Shown here: positions 25,556 to 34,003 of the stretch, piece after piece
Layout of the letters: every line of letters begins with the position of its first letter
How positions within the stretch are numbered: the stretch's first letter is position 1
Notes under the pieces: model-generated
What the model was told of the DNA's origin: nothing
The model's input: the letters and a program-made list of their open reading frames with translations, nothing else
The model's database searches: none
Assembly (NCBI GenBank): GCA_045113315.1
Contig: JBGUIX010000002.1
Span: 115,327 to 179,326 of the forward strand
Length of the DNA stretch: 64,000 bases
Origin: RUG13091 sp045113315
GTDB lineage: Bacteria > Bacillota_I > Bacilli_A > RFN20 > CAG-826
Direction: 5' to 3'
Translations under genes and position numbers: made by a program

Positions 25556-25888
25556 TTAAATCGAACCTTCGTAATCAGACATTGGACGTGAATACATACA
25601 TCCTTTAATAGCTTTAAAGTTATCTGTGTAATTTCTAATAACTTTTTTGATAGTTTCTAATTTATCTTCATCAACGATAAAGATGACAAGAATACTTTGC
25701 ATTAATTCTCTTTCTTCAATATGTCTTAAATTTAGAAAATGATGTTCTTGAGGATCATCTTCAATGACATGTCTTAAAGACTCAGTGGAAATAACTGTCC
25801 CATTAAATCCTTCTCTTTTTAATTCTTCTAAAGTATAAAAAGCCTTATCACTATTTTTTAAAACTAAACTTAGTTCTACTTTGTTCAT
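25556..25888 (-). CDS. Small PII-like (ferredoxin-like fold) protein
   Basis: 110 aa. Two beta-alpha-beta units are readable: KVELSLVLKNSDKAFYTLEEL with GFNGTVISTES, and SILVIFIVDEDKLETIKKVI with a final GCMYSRPM. Size and layout recall PII-like trimeric regulators and other small ferredoxin-like proteins that bind nucleotides and control transporters. No family-defining loop is clear. It has GGAGGTAA before the ATG, overlaps the upstream lipoprotein stop by 4 nt (ATGA) and is followed after 6 nt by the antiporter, so I infer a regulator of that antiporter. The fold assignment is by eye. Confidence 0.55.
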   Translation of the reverse strand: MNKVELSLVLKNSDKAFYTLEELKREGFNGTVISTESLRHVIEDDPQEHHFLNLRHIEERELMQSILVIFIVDEDKLETIKKVIRNYTDNFKAIKGCMYSRPMSDYEGSI

Positions 25889-26820
25889 AATGGATTACCT
25901 CCAATGTAATATGTTTTTCTAAATATTTTCGCCACCGACATCAGTTCGGTTGGGTTAGAATCATATAAATTAAATCTAATATCGCCACTATTGATCTTAT
26001 TAAACATCAACCAGTAGTCATTGATGATATCACCATTAACACAATAAACATCTGTGTAGCCTTCCGGTTTTTCAAATAACCAGTTAATCGCTCCTTTACT
26101 AGGAACAAATCCTACTGATTGCCCACGTTCAGTTTCTTTGCCGCTTAAGAATCCACTTTCAGTATATAAATTGAAACATTCGGGTTCAGTTCCAGTAAAT
26201 AAATAGAACTCACCAGTGTCTTCTGGGAAGCTAGTGATTTCTCTTTTATTGGATGAGAATGAAGCAGCCTTGGCTTTTAAATATCCTGACACTCTATCAA
26301 GGGTTGCTACAACTCCAAAATTAGGTTCTGCAAAGATGATTTCATCGCCTTTAGCAAAGGAATTTGCATCATCGACTTGTTCATACTTTTCAACGATATC
26401 AGAGGTCGAATTTACCACAATAACCGAGCAAATCCCGATTCTTTTGCCGATATTTGTGGTATATGTGATGTTTGCTCTACCCTGATTAACACCAGTTACA
26501 ATGCCATATCTTACTGTGGCTACCGCTTCATTATCAGAGGCCCAAACACCTTCTTTTTCTTCATCGCTAACAGTGCTCGGATTAAAGTTAACAATTAAAG
26601 AGGTATATTTTTTACCCACTTGTAAAATAATCTTGCTTTTATCTAAAGAAATAGATTTGAGATTATAATCATCGTCATCATCATAATCGATATCTTTGCT
26701 TGTCTGTATAGTAGAGGTATTATCCCCACTATTACCACTAACATTTGATTTACCTTTGTTAGCGTTACAAGAACAAAGTAGCATCGATAAAGCTAATAAA
26801 AACAAAAATTTACTTTTCAT
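25885..26820 (-). CDS. Secreted lipoprotein with a BIG2-like Ig domain
   Basis: 311 aa. The lipobox LLCSC (Cys near residue 18) indicates a lipid anchor, followed by an Asn/Ser/Thr and acidic linker (DIDYDDDDDYN). Residues about 52-135 look like a bacterial Ig-like group 2 domain: ISLDKSKIILQVGKKYTSLIV, WASDNEAVATV, GIVTGVNQGRANITYTT. The rest is unrecognised, beta-rich and contains a FYLFTG segment. The gene starts 12 nt downstream of tRNA-Leu and has no Shine-Dalgarno. It forms one unit with the PII-like protein and the antiporter, an odd partner for them. Confidence 0.72.
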   Translation of the reverse strand: MKSKFLFLLALSMLLCSCNANKGKSNVSGNSGDNTSTIQTSKDIDYDDDDDYNLKSISLDKSKIILQVGKKYTSLIVNFNPSTVSDEEKEGVWASDNEAVATVRYGIVTGVNQGRANITYTTNIGKRIGICSVIVVNSTSDIVEKYEQVDDANSFAKGDEIIFAEPNFGVVATLDRVSGYLKAKAASFSSNKREITSFPEDTGEFYLFTGTEPECFNLYTESGFLSGKETERGQSVGFVPSKGAINWLFEKPEGYTDVYCVNGDIINDYWLMFNKINSGDIRFNLYDSNPTELMSVAKIFRKTYYIGGNPL

Positions 26821-26832
26821 AATTATTTATAT

Positions 26833-26917
26833 TGGTGCGGCCAAGAAGATTTGAACTTCCACGAGTTTCCTCACTAGCGTCTGAAACTAGCGCGTCTACC
26901 AATTCCGCCATGGCCGC
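26833..26917 (-). tRNA. tRNA-Leu (anticodon CAG) inside a protein-coding transcript
   Basis: 85 nt. Acceptor GCGGCCA/TGGCCGC, anticodon stem CTAGT/GCTAG with loop TTCAGAC, long variable arm, T-loop TTCAAAT, and an encoded CCA. It reads CTG. It begins 5 nt after the stop of the AMP-ligase gene and ends 12 nt before the lipoprotein start, all on the same strand. Confidence 0.92.
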
Positions 26918-26922
26918 TTCGT

Positions 26923-28569
26923 TTATTTAATTCCCCTTCTTTCGTTTTCTTGTTGTTGCAATACTTTAAAATCGATCTTTCCTAATAAAGTCTTCGGTAA
27001 GGAATCGACAAATTCAATTTCCTTAGGAACTGCCCATCTAATTAAATATTTACGACAAGTGTCCATGATGTCATTTCTCATACCAACTTCATCGAAGAAT
27101 TTCGCGACCACGAAAATTTTAATCGCATTTTGTAATCTCGGATCAGGAATTTGAATCGCGCAACACGCTTCTACTCCTGGTACACTTTCCACAAGTCTTT
27201 CGATTTCGGTTGGGAAGACACCCACGCCTGAGACTTTCACAACTCTCTTTTTTCTTTGTTTAAAGAAGATAAAGTTATCTTCATCCATATAACCAAGATC
27301 ACCAGTATATAACCAGCCATCTCTTAATGCTTCTTTAGTCGCCTCTTCATCATGATAATAACCATTCATCACCGCTGGAGATTTTAAACAGATTTCTCCA
27401 ATTTCTCCTCTTGGAAGTTCTTTACCATTTTCATCAACGATTTTAAATTCTGCTCCAGAAATTGGATAACCGATAGATCCTGGTTTATTATGAGCAAAAG
27501 TGTTAACAATGTTAACACAAACGCCTTCAGTTAAGCCATAGCCTTCAAACATCTGACAGGTAGAACCATTTTCTTTCATCACTTTATTAAAATCTTCTTG
27601 TAGCTTCCTTGGTAAAGAATCACCGCCACAGAAAACAACATGTAAACGTTTTAAATATTTGTTATGAATGAAATCATCGCATTTAAGTAAGTTTTCATAC
27701 ATAGTAGGAACACCACATATACAGCTAACTTTTGTTTTTCTCATCAATTTCGCTGTTTCTTTAGCGGAGAATTTTGGCATCAAAATGGTCGCAAATCTCG
27801 TGATTAATGGAGCATGCATGGTGATACATAAACCAAATCCATGGAATGATGGTAAAACTGATAACATTCCACCACCTCTAATATATTCAGGTGTGCAAGC
27901 TAACATCTCACAAGCGTGGCTAGCGACAAAGTTCATGTTGTTATCACATAAACAAATAGTTTTTGGTTGACCTGTAGTTGAACCACTATGTAAGAGAATA
28001 GATGTATTAGCACCATTATTCTTAACAATTTCAGGATTCTTATGAGCGGGTTTAAAATCTTTTAAATATTTAAAGCCAGGGAAGGAGCCTCTCCATTTGC
28101 CAAGTTTCTTTCTAATGGCTTTATTCATAAAGTTATGATAAATAAACTTCTTACCTAAAGGTAAAAAGTCTTCAATACGAGTGACGATCACTTTATCAGC
28201 GATTTCACGATATCTTTCTACTTCTTTGGCAACACGTTGTTCAAATAAGAAAGCATATTTTGAATTTGTTTGTTCAATAATAGAAACGATTTGGTTAAAT
28301 GGAGTAAATGGATGAACAAAATTACAAACCGCTCCAATTTTATTCGCAGCGTAAAACAATATTAAAACTTCAGGAATATTAGGCTGAGCAATTAATAAAA
28401 CATCACCTTTTTTAATATCTAAGCAATTCACTAAAATATCTGACATACGGTTAATTAATTTGTCAAATTTCTTATAAGAAAGTTTTTTACCTTGATAATA
28501 AACCGCTAAACCATGTGGGTAATCTTTAACAGCTTCTAATAACGTTTCGTAACAACTTAAATTTTCCAT
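26923..28569 (-). CDS. AMP-binding acyl-CoA synthetase/ligase family protein
   Basis: 548 aa. ANL-superfamily motifs are in order: the P-loop-like LLHSGSTTGQPKT (about residue 190), the A5 motif EGYGLTEGV, the A7 motif DGWLYTGDLGYMDED and the C-terminal Lys in KTLLGKIDF. It adenylates a carboxylic acid with ATP and passes it to CoA or another thiol. FNQ and other pocket residues do not reveal the substrate. It is followed 5 nt later by tRNA-Leu and preceded 3 nt upstream by a membrane acyltransferase-like gene, which suggests a joint route that activates an acid and then attaches it to an envelope component. Confidence 0.9.
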   Translation of the reverse strand: MENLSCYETLLEAVKDYPHGLAVYYQGKKLSYKKFDKLINRMSDILVNCLDIKKGDVLLIAQPNIPEVLILFYAANKIGAVCNFVHPFTPFNQIVSIIEQTNSKYAFLFEQRVAKEVERYREIADKVIVTRIEDFLPLGKKFIYHNFMNKAIRKKLGKWRGSFPGFKYLKDFKPAHKNPEIVKNNGANTSILLHSGSTTGQPKTICLCDNNMNFVASHACEMLACTPEYIRGGGMLSVLPSFHGFGLCITMHAPLITRFATILMPKFSAKETAKLMRKTKVSCICGVPTMYENLLKCDDFIHNKYLKRLHVVFCGGDSLPRKLQEDFNKVMKENGSTCQMFEGYGLTEGVCVNIVNTFAHNKPGSIGYPISGAEFKIVDENGKELPRGEIGEICLKSPAVMNGYYHDEEATKEALRDGWLYTGDLGYMDEDNFIFFKQRKKRVVKVSGVGVFPTEIERLVESVPGVEACCAIQIPDPRLQNAIKIFVVAKFFDEVGMRNDIMDTCRKYLIRWAVPKEIEFVDSLPKTLLGKIDFKVLQQQENERRGIK

Positions 28570-28572
28570 AAT

Positions 28573-29388
28573 CTAACCTAAAAATACATTTAATAACAAA
28601 AATACCGGGAGCATCACCACTTGATGTCCTAAATAAATCCATAAGGAATGTCGACCCATAAAGCAGAACGGTCTTTCCCAATTTCCTTTATGTGGAATAA
28701 TTGATTTTCTATCTTTATAAACAAAGTAGGAGAATAGTCCACCCATAAAGAAGAAGAATATGAATGGGAATAAAGGCATCCAATCAGCTTGATCTTCAGG
28801 TTCCCAAAGAGGCGGAACATAAGCGTGCCAGCCTTTATTTAAATAAAGTGTGTTTAATTCAGGAATCAAATACCAAGATAATAAGAAAGTAATTAAAACA
28901 CCCACTAAGATGGTTCTCCAACTCTTTCCTTGGACAAAACAGTAGAATAACGTGGACCAAGCTAAAACACCGATAACATTAAAATCGATTCTAACCGAGC
29001 CTTGACTATCACCTAAAAAATGAGAAGCATCTAATAAATTAGATCCAACTGCAATTAGAGCAAATACTAGTAACATTTGTCCCGCTCTTACCCAGTTATT
29101 TCTAGAAAATGCCGAAGAGACACCAGAAATAAAGGTAAATCCAAATAAAGCGATGAAACGAACAATATCTCTAGCGGTACTATTCCAATAGAAAGAGAAT
29201 ATCTTATACATCGTTTCAAAGAAAGCACCACCCGTGGTAATCATCCAGATTCCGTTATAGTGTTGTAGACACCAGAAAAGGTGATCCATTAAAACTAAGC
29301 TAATTAAAAATCCACGTAAAAAATCAATTTCATGGATTCTTTTTTCAAAGGCACCTTTTTTTCTTTTGATTTCTACCACTTCGCTCAT
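28573..29388 (-). CDS. DUF1624/HGSNAT-like membrane acyltransferase
   Basis: 271 aa with about seven transmembrane helices. The N-terminal signature RIHEIDFLRGFLISLVLMDHLFW has the conserved Asp/Arg and the His of the heparan-alpha-glucosaminide N-acetyltransferase/DUF1624 family; GVSSAFSRNN and a late FMGRHSLWIYLGHQ are also typical. Such proteins move acyl groups across or onto the membrane face. The next gene, 3 nt on, encodes an acyl-activating enzyme. A TATAAT box (29397-29402) ends 8 nt before the ATG and there is no Shine-Dalgarno, so the leader is very short or absent. Confidence 0.82.
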   Translation of the reverse strand: MSEVVEIKRKKGAFEKRIHEIDFLRGFLISLVLMDHLFWCLQHYNGIWMITTGGAFFETMYKIFSFYWNSTARDIVRFIALFGFTFISGVSSAFSRNNWVRAGQMLLVFALIAVGSNLLDASHFLGDSQGSVRIDFNVIGVLAWSTLFYCFVQGKSWRTILVGVLITFLLSWYLIPELNTLYLNKGWHAYVPPLWEPEDQADWMPLFPFIFFFFMGGLFSYFVYKDRKSIIPHKGNWERPFCFMGRHSLWIYLGHQVVMLPVFLLLNVFLG

Positions 29389-29452
29389 ATTTAAGTATTA
29401 TAAGTCAAACTATATTTTATTAAAATATGAAATCGCTATAATATCGATGAAT

Positions 29453-29483
29453 AAAATAAAAATGATAATCTGAAGATTATCAT
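29453..29483 (-). terminator. Terminator of polC/tRNA-Pro
   Basis: ATGATAATC (29483-29475), loop TTCA, GATTATCAT (29470-29462), then TTTTTATTTTATT on the minus strand. Confidence 0.85.
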
Positions 29484-29495
29484 CAATATTCATAA

Positions 29496-29572
29496 TGGTC
29501 GGAAAGATGGGATTTGAACCCACGACTTCTTGGTCCCGAACCAAGCGCGCTACCAAACTGCGCTACTTCCCG
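29496..29572 (-). tRNA. tRNA-Pro (anticodon CGG)
   Basis: Acceptor CGGGAAG/CTTTCCG, anticodon stem CTTGG/CCAAG with loop TTCGGGA, T-loop TTCAAAT, and an encoded CCA. It reads CCG. Only one base lies between its 5' end and the polC stop codon, so it must be cut out of the polC transcript unless a promoter lies within polC. Confidence 0.93.
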
Positions 29573-29573
29573 A

Positions 29574-32500
29574 TTAAAAATCAAATAACGATAACTGATC
29601 AGTTTCGTCAAGATTATCGAGCACACCCATTCTAGATAAATCTTGAACGTTTGTCGATGTTAATTTAGTTCTCCTTAAAAGCTCTTCTTTAGAGTGGAAT
29701 GGTCCATCTTTACGAGCTTCTTTAACACTCATAGCGTTATTAGCACCTAAGCCATCAATAGTGATAAATGGAGGAATTAAAGCGTTATTCTCTTTATCGA
29801 CCACGAAATTCACAGGATCACTTCTCTCTAAATCAATATTTTCGAATTTATAACCACGTTGCACCATTTCTAAAGCCATGGACAAAGTCTTAATTTGTTC
29901 AGTTTCTTTAGGAGACAACTTTTCAGTCTTACTTCTAGATTTTAATTTAAGTTCATCTAAACGATTTATGATGGCTTGTTCACCTTTAATCATCGCTTCA
30001 ATATCGTATTGGTCACATCTCACAGAGAAAAATGTCGCATAAAATTCAAGAGGATAATAAATTTTAAAATAACCCACACGAACTGCTTGAGTAACATAAG
30101 CCACAGCGTGACCTTTCGGGAACATGTATTTAATTAAATTACAGGAATCGATATAGTATTGTGGAACTTTATTAGCCTTCATGATCTCCACATATTCTGG
30201 TTTTAAACCACGGCCTTTTCTGACATCTTCCATGATGGCAAATGAAATATGAGCAGGTAATCCTTTTTGAATTAGATAAGTCATAATATCGTCACGACAT
30301 CCGATAACTTCTCTTAATGTCGCTGTACCGTTTTGAATTAATTTTTCAGCATTACCACTCCAAACATTTGTACCATGAGATAGACCAGAAATAATCACTA
30401 AATCTGAGAATTTAGTAGGCATAGTTTCTTCTAAGATACGACGGGAGTTTTCAGTACCGAATTCTGGGATACCCATAGCACCAGTTCTATTTTGTAAATA
30501 ATCGTGTTTCATCTTTAAGGCTTTAGCAGAAGAGAATAAGGAAAGAACTTGTGGATCATTCATTGGAATAGTATGAATATCTACACCCGTTAAATCCGCC
30601 ATCATTTTTAAAGCCATTGGGTCAACGTGACCTAAAAGGTCAAGTTTAAGTATTGTATCGTGGATAGAGTGGAAATCAAAATGAGTTGTACGCCAATCAG
30701 CTTCCGCGTTATCAGCAGGGTACTGAACTGGGGTAAAATCATAGACTTCATAATTACTAGGAACAACAACAATACCACCTGGGTGTTGTCCTGTAGTTCT
30801 TTTAACACCAACACAACCAGAAGCTAAATAAGCAATCTTAGCACGTGGGTATTCATCTGGATTTAAACCAAGTCTTTCAATATAACCACGAGCAAAACCA
30901 AAGGCGGTCTTTTCTTCAACACCGGATATAGTTCCTGCTCTAAAAACGTTATCAGGACCTAATAAGACTTTTGTATATGCATGAGCTTGAGCTTGATAAT
31001 CTGGTGGGAAGTTTAAATCGATATCAGGAACCTTTTCAGCGTTAAATCCTAAGAATGTCTGGAAAGGAATATTTTGACCATCATGAATCATCTCTTCACC
31101 ACATATTGGACATTTCTTATCAGGTAGATCACTACCACTTCTCACATCAGGGTCAGTTTCATTAACCCACTCTAAATGATGGCAGTGTTTGCATAAATAA
31201 TGTGGAGGTAATGGATTAACTTCCGTGATATTTGCCATTGTAGCCACAAAGGATGAGCCAACAGATCCACGTGATCCAACAATATAACCATCATCATTGG
31301 CCTTTTTAATAATCTTATGAGCGATGTAATAAATAACTGAATATCCATTAGAAATAATACCGTTTAATTCCGTCTTAAGACGATTTTCAATATATTCTGG
31401 TAATGGATCACCATATAATTCATGGGCTTTTTTATAGACCATGTTAGTTAAGTTTTCTTCACAGTTTTCAATAAATGGGGTGTATAGTTTATCATTTGGA
31501 AGAGGCACTATAGCATTAATCTTATCAGCGATCATATTAGTGTTAGTGACCACTACTTCAAAGGCTTTTTCTTTGCCTAAGAAACTCATTGCATCAAGCA
31601 TTTCATCAGTGGAACGATAATGTTGATCAGGATTTTCAAATCTTGGTAGACGATTTCTAGCATATGGATTAAGTGGGTGTAAAACGCCACCTAAACCTTT
31701 AGCGGATATATAAACATCACGATATTTCTTATCGCTTGGTTTTACATAGTGACAATCTCCCGTGGCACAGATTGGTTTATTAATCTCATCAGCGGCTTTC
31801 ACTATATCTTTGATATAGGTAAGAATTTCTTCCTCTTCTAATTCGCCCATATTCTTTAGCCAAGAATAATTTTCTAAAGGCTGAATTTCAATATAATCAT
31901 AGAAAGACATCACTTTCTTTAATGTTTCTTCGTTATAGTATCTAGCGGTTCTAAAAACTTCACCATTAAAACAAGCCGAGCCTAATATTAAATGACTTCT
32001 TAAGTTTTCGATTTCTTCACGAGGAATCTTTGGAACTTCCGCTAAATAATCGATATGCGATTTAGAAACTAATTTATAGAGTTGTTTTAATCCTTCTTTA
32101 TCTTTTGCTAAAGCAACTACATGGACAGGTCTAAAATGTCTCATGTGTTCAGAAGTACATTCGAGTTTATCTAAATCTTCATGGGTAATTCCAGGTTTTT
32201 CTTTATTTAAAAGAACAATCATCGGTTGCCAGACTTCGTTTAAGACGCTAGCGTCATAATCAGCACGGTGAGCGCCTTCTTCATCATAGTTAACTTCAAA
32301 ATTACGACATAAGTCGCCTAATCTATGCGCTCTCGCTTTCGGGAATAAATATCTTGATAAGGCTAATGTATCAATAACTGGGTTATCTAATTTAGGTAAA
32401 CCACATCTCACGAGTTCTTCTTGTAAGAACGAAATATCGAAGTCGGCGTTATGTGTGACTAATATTGCGTCTTTGCAAAATTCTAAAATCCTTGGGAAAG

Positions 32501-34001
32501 CTTCCTTAATGGTTGGTTGATTTTTAACCATCTCATTAGTGATTTTGGTAATTTGACTAATCTTATGAGGAATTGGACATTCTGGATTAATTAAAATATC
32601 TAATCTACCAGTTTCAATACCATTTTCGACACGTACCGCGCCAAATTCAATCGTGCGATTATAACGGCAGCTTAAACCAGTTGTTTCTAAGTCTAAAACC
32701 ACGTATTTTGCTTTATTTAAAGGGGTTTTACATGGATTTTTGATAGGATTAAGCTTTCCTTCAACCATATAAAATTCACAACCATAAAGCATTTTTAAAC
32801 CAGTGTCTTTAGCCGCTTTTTGAGCATCAGGATAGCCTTGAACAACAGCGTGATCAGTAATAGCTATAGCCTTATGACCTAAAGCTTTAGCGTATTCACA
32901 ATAATCAATCATGGTGCCAACACCATCCATCGCTGACATTGTGGAGTGAAGATGAAGTTCAACACGATGTTGTTCCGATTTTTCTGGTTCTACTTCATCA
33001 GGTGGAAGGATATCAACATAATGGCCTTTTATCTGTAATGATTTATTAAAGTCGTCTAAATAAGCGACGCCTCTAATTCTGACATTGGCATTTCTAACAA
33101 TATGTTTAATGACGTCATCATTTACTTGGCTATTTTCATACATGTTGACGTAGATGGCTCCACCATTAGGATCACCAACACCAATATTAAGTCTCTTTTT
33201 GCCACCAAATTCTTTAATTTCAATGGAAAACACTTTTCCGTTAAAGTCGACACTTCCAGAATTTTGATTTATAGAATCGATATTATCTATCGGTTGATAA
33301 TTACCTCTTTTATTTAATCTTGCTCTTTTTCTTTCTTCGATCATGGCTTCCATATTTCTTCTAGCCATCTCTAAGAAAACTTCTCCAGCGTTTTTAGATA
33401 ATTCTTCTCTATCTCTTTCAATTAATTCTTCGGCAACACTTGCGTCATTAGCTTCGATGCCATCATCAGATTCAATTGATTCGTTAGCTTCAATTGTCGC
33501 TTCTTTGACGAGTTTTTTCATTTTCCTTTCGGAAATTACTTCACCTTCTTCTTCATCTTGTTTAACTGTTTCTTTAATTACAAATTCATAAGAGATGAAA
33601 TCTAAGAAGGAACGGAAGTCTTCAATAATTAATTTATATTGTTCTTTTTCCGCTTCGTTAGCGTATTCAATAAGAATATAACCATCTTCATCTCCATAAA
33701 CATTTAAGTTATGAGGGAGACGATATAAAGTTTGATACCATTCTTCAAATAAAGTGATGACATCATTTAAATTCGGTCTCACTCTATAAGAGAAACGAAG
33801 TAAATATTGATAATTAATATTATTAAGCCCATCTTGGAACTCTCTTAATAAAGAATATTGCCAAGGTGTGTCTTTAACAATCACCATATCTAAACGATTT
33901 TTGACAAATCTGTTATATCCGACCATTTCAAAATCAAGATCAAAATCATCAATATTATTGATGCCGATACTTGTTAGAAAACGTTTCATTTTGTCATTCA
34001 T
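29574..34001 (-). CDS. polC: DNA polymerase III alpha subunit, PolC type
   Basis: Replicative DNA polymerase of low-GC Gram-positives, with its own proofreading activity. Of 1475 aa: an N-terminal domain (1-250), an OB domain (about 255-335), a PHP domain beginning with ELHLHSTMSAMDG at 348, an inserted 3'-5' exonuclease (VVLDLETTGLS at 435, HNADFDISFL, HRADYDAS), then a PHP remainder, a four-Cys zinc motif (CKHC...CPICGEEM) and the palm with PDIDLNFP. This is the normal PolC layout. It lacks a Shine-Dalgarno and starts 2 nt after the rseP stop, so translation is coupled. In B. subtilis proS lies between rasP and polC; here it is absent. Confidence 0.97.
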   Translation of the reverse strand: MNDKMKRFLTSIGINNIDDFDLDFEMVGYNRFVKNRLDMVIVKDTPWQYSLLREFQDGLNNINYQYLLRFSYRVRPNLNDVITLFEEWYQTLYRLPHNLNVYGDEDGYILIEYANEAEKEQYKLIIEDFRSFLDFISYEFVIKETVKQDEEEGEVISERKMKKLVKEATIEANESIESDDGIEANDASVAEELIERDREELSKNAGEVFLEMARRNMEAMIEERKRARLNKRGNYQPIDNIDSINQNSGSVDFNGKVFSIEIKEFGGKKRLNIGVGDPNGGAIYVNMYENSQVNDDVIKHIVRNANVRIRGVAYLDDFNKSLQIKGHYVDILPPDEVEPEKSEQHRVELHLHSTMSAMDGVGTMIDYCEYAKALGHKAIAITDHAVVQGYPDAQKAAKDTGLKMLYGCEFYMVEGKLNPIKNPCKTPLNKAKYVVLDLETTGLSCRYNRTIEFGAVRVENGIETGRLDILINPECPIPHKISQITKITNEMVKNQPTIKEAFPRILEFCKDAILVTHNADFDISFLQEELVRCGLPKLDNPVIDTLALSRYLFPKARAHRLGDLCRNFEVNYDEEGAHRADYDASVLNEVWQPMIVLLNKEKPGITHEDLDKLECTSEHMRHFRPVHVVALAKDKEGLKQLYKLVSKSHIDYLAEVPKIPREEIENLRSHLILGSACFNGEVFRTARYYNEETLKKVMSFYDYIEIQPLENYSWLKNMGELEEEEILTYIKDIVKAADEINKPICATGDCHYVKPSDKKYRDVYISAKGLGGVLHPLNPYARNRLPRFENPDQHYRSTDEMLDAMSFLGKEKAFEVVVTNTNMIADKINAIVPLPNDKLYTPFIENCEENLTNMVYKKAHELYGDPLPEYIENRLKTELNGIISNGYSVIYYIAHKIIKKANDDGYIVGSRGSVGSSFVATMANITEVNPLPPHYLCKHCHHLEWVNETDPDVRSGSDLPDKKCPICGEEMIHDGQNIPFQTFLGFNAEKVPDIDLNFPPDYQAQAHAYTKVLLGPDNVFRAGTISGVEEKTAFGFARGYIERLGLNPDEYPRAKIAYLASGCVGVKRTTGQHPGGIVVVPSNYEVYDFTPVQYPADNAEADWRTTHFDFHSIHDTILKLDLLGHVDPMALKMMADLTGVDIHTIPMNDPQVLSLFSSAKALKMKHDYLQNRTGAMGIPEFGTENSRRILEETMPTKFSDLVIISGLSHGTNVWSGNAEKLIQNGTATLREVIGCRDDIMTYLIQKGLPAHISFAIMEDVRKGRGLKPEYVEIMKANKVPQYYIDSCNLIKYMFPKGHAVAYVTQAVRVGYFKIYYPLEFYATFFSVRCDQYDIEAMIKGEQAIINRLDELKLKSRSKTEKLSPKETEQIKTLSMALEMVQRGYKFENIDLERSDPVNFVVDKENNALIPPFITIDGLGANNAMSVKEARKDGPFHSKEELLRRTKLTSTNVQDLSRMGVLDNLDETDQLSLFDF

Positions 34002-34003
34002 AA

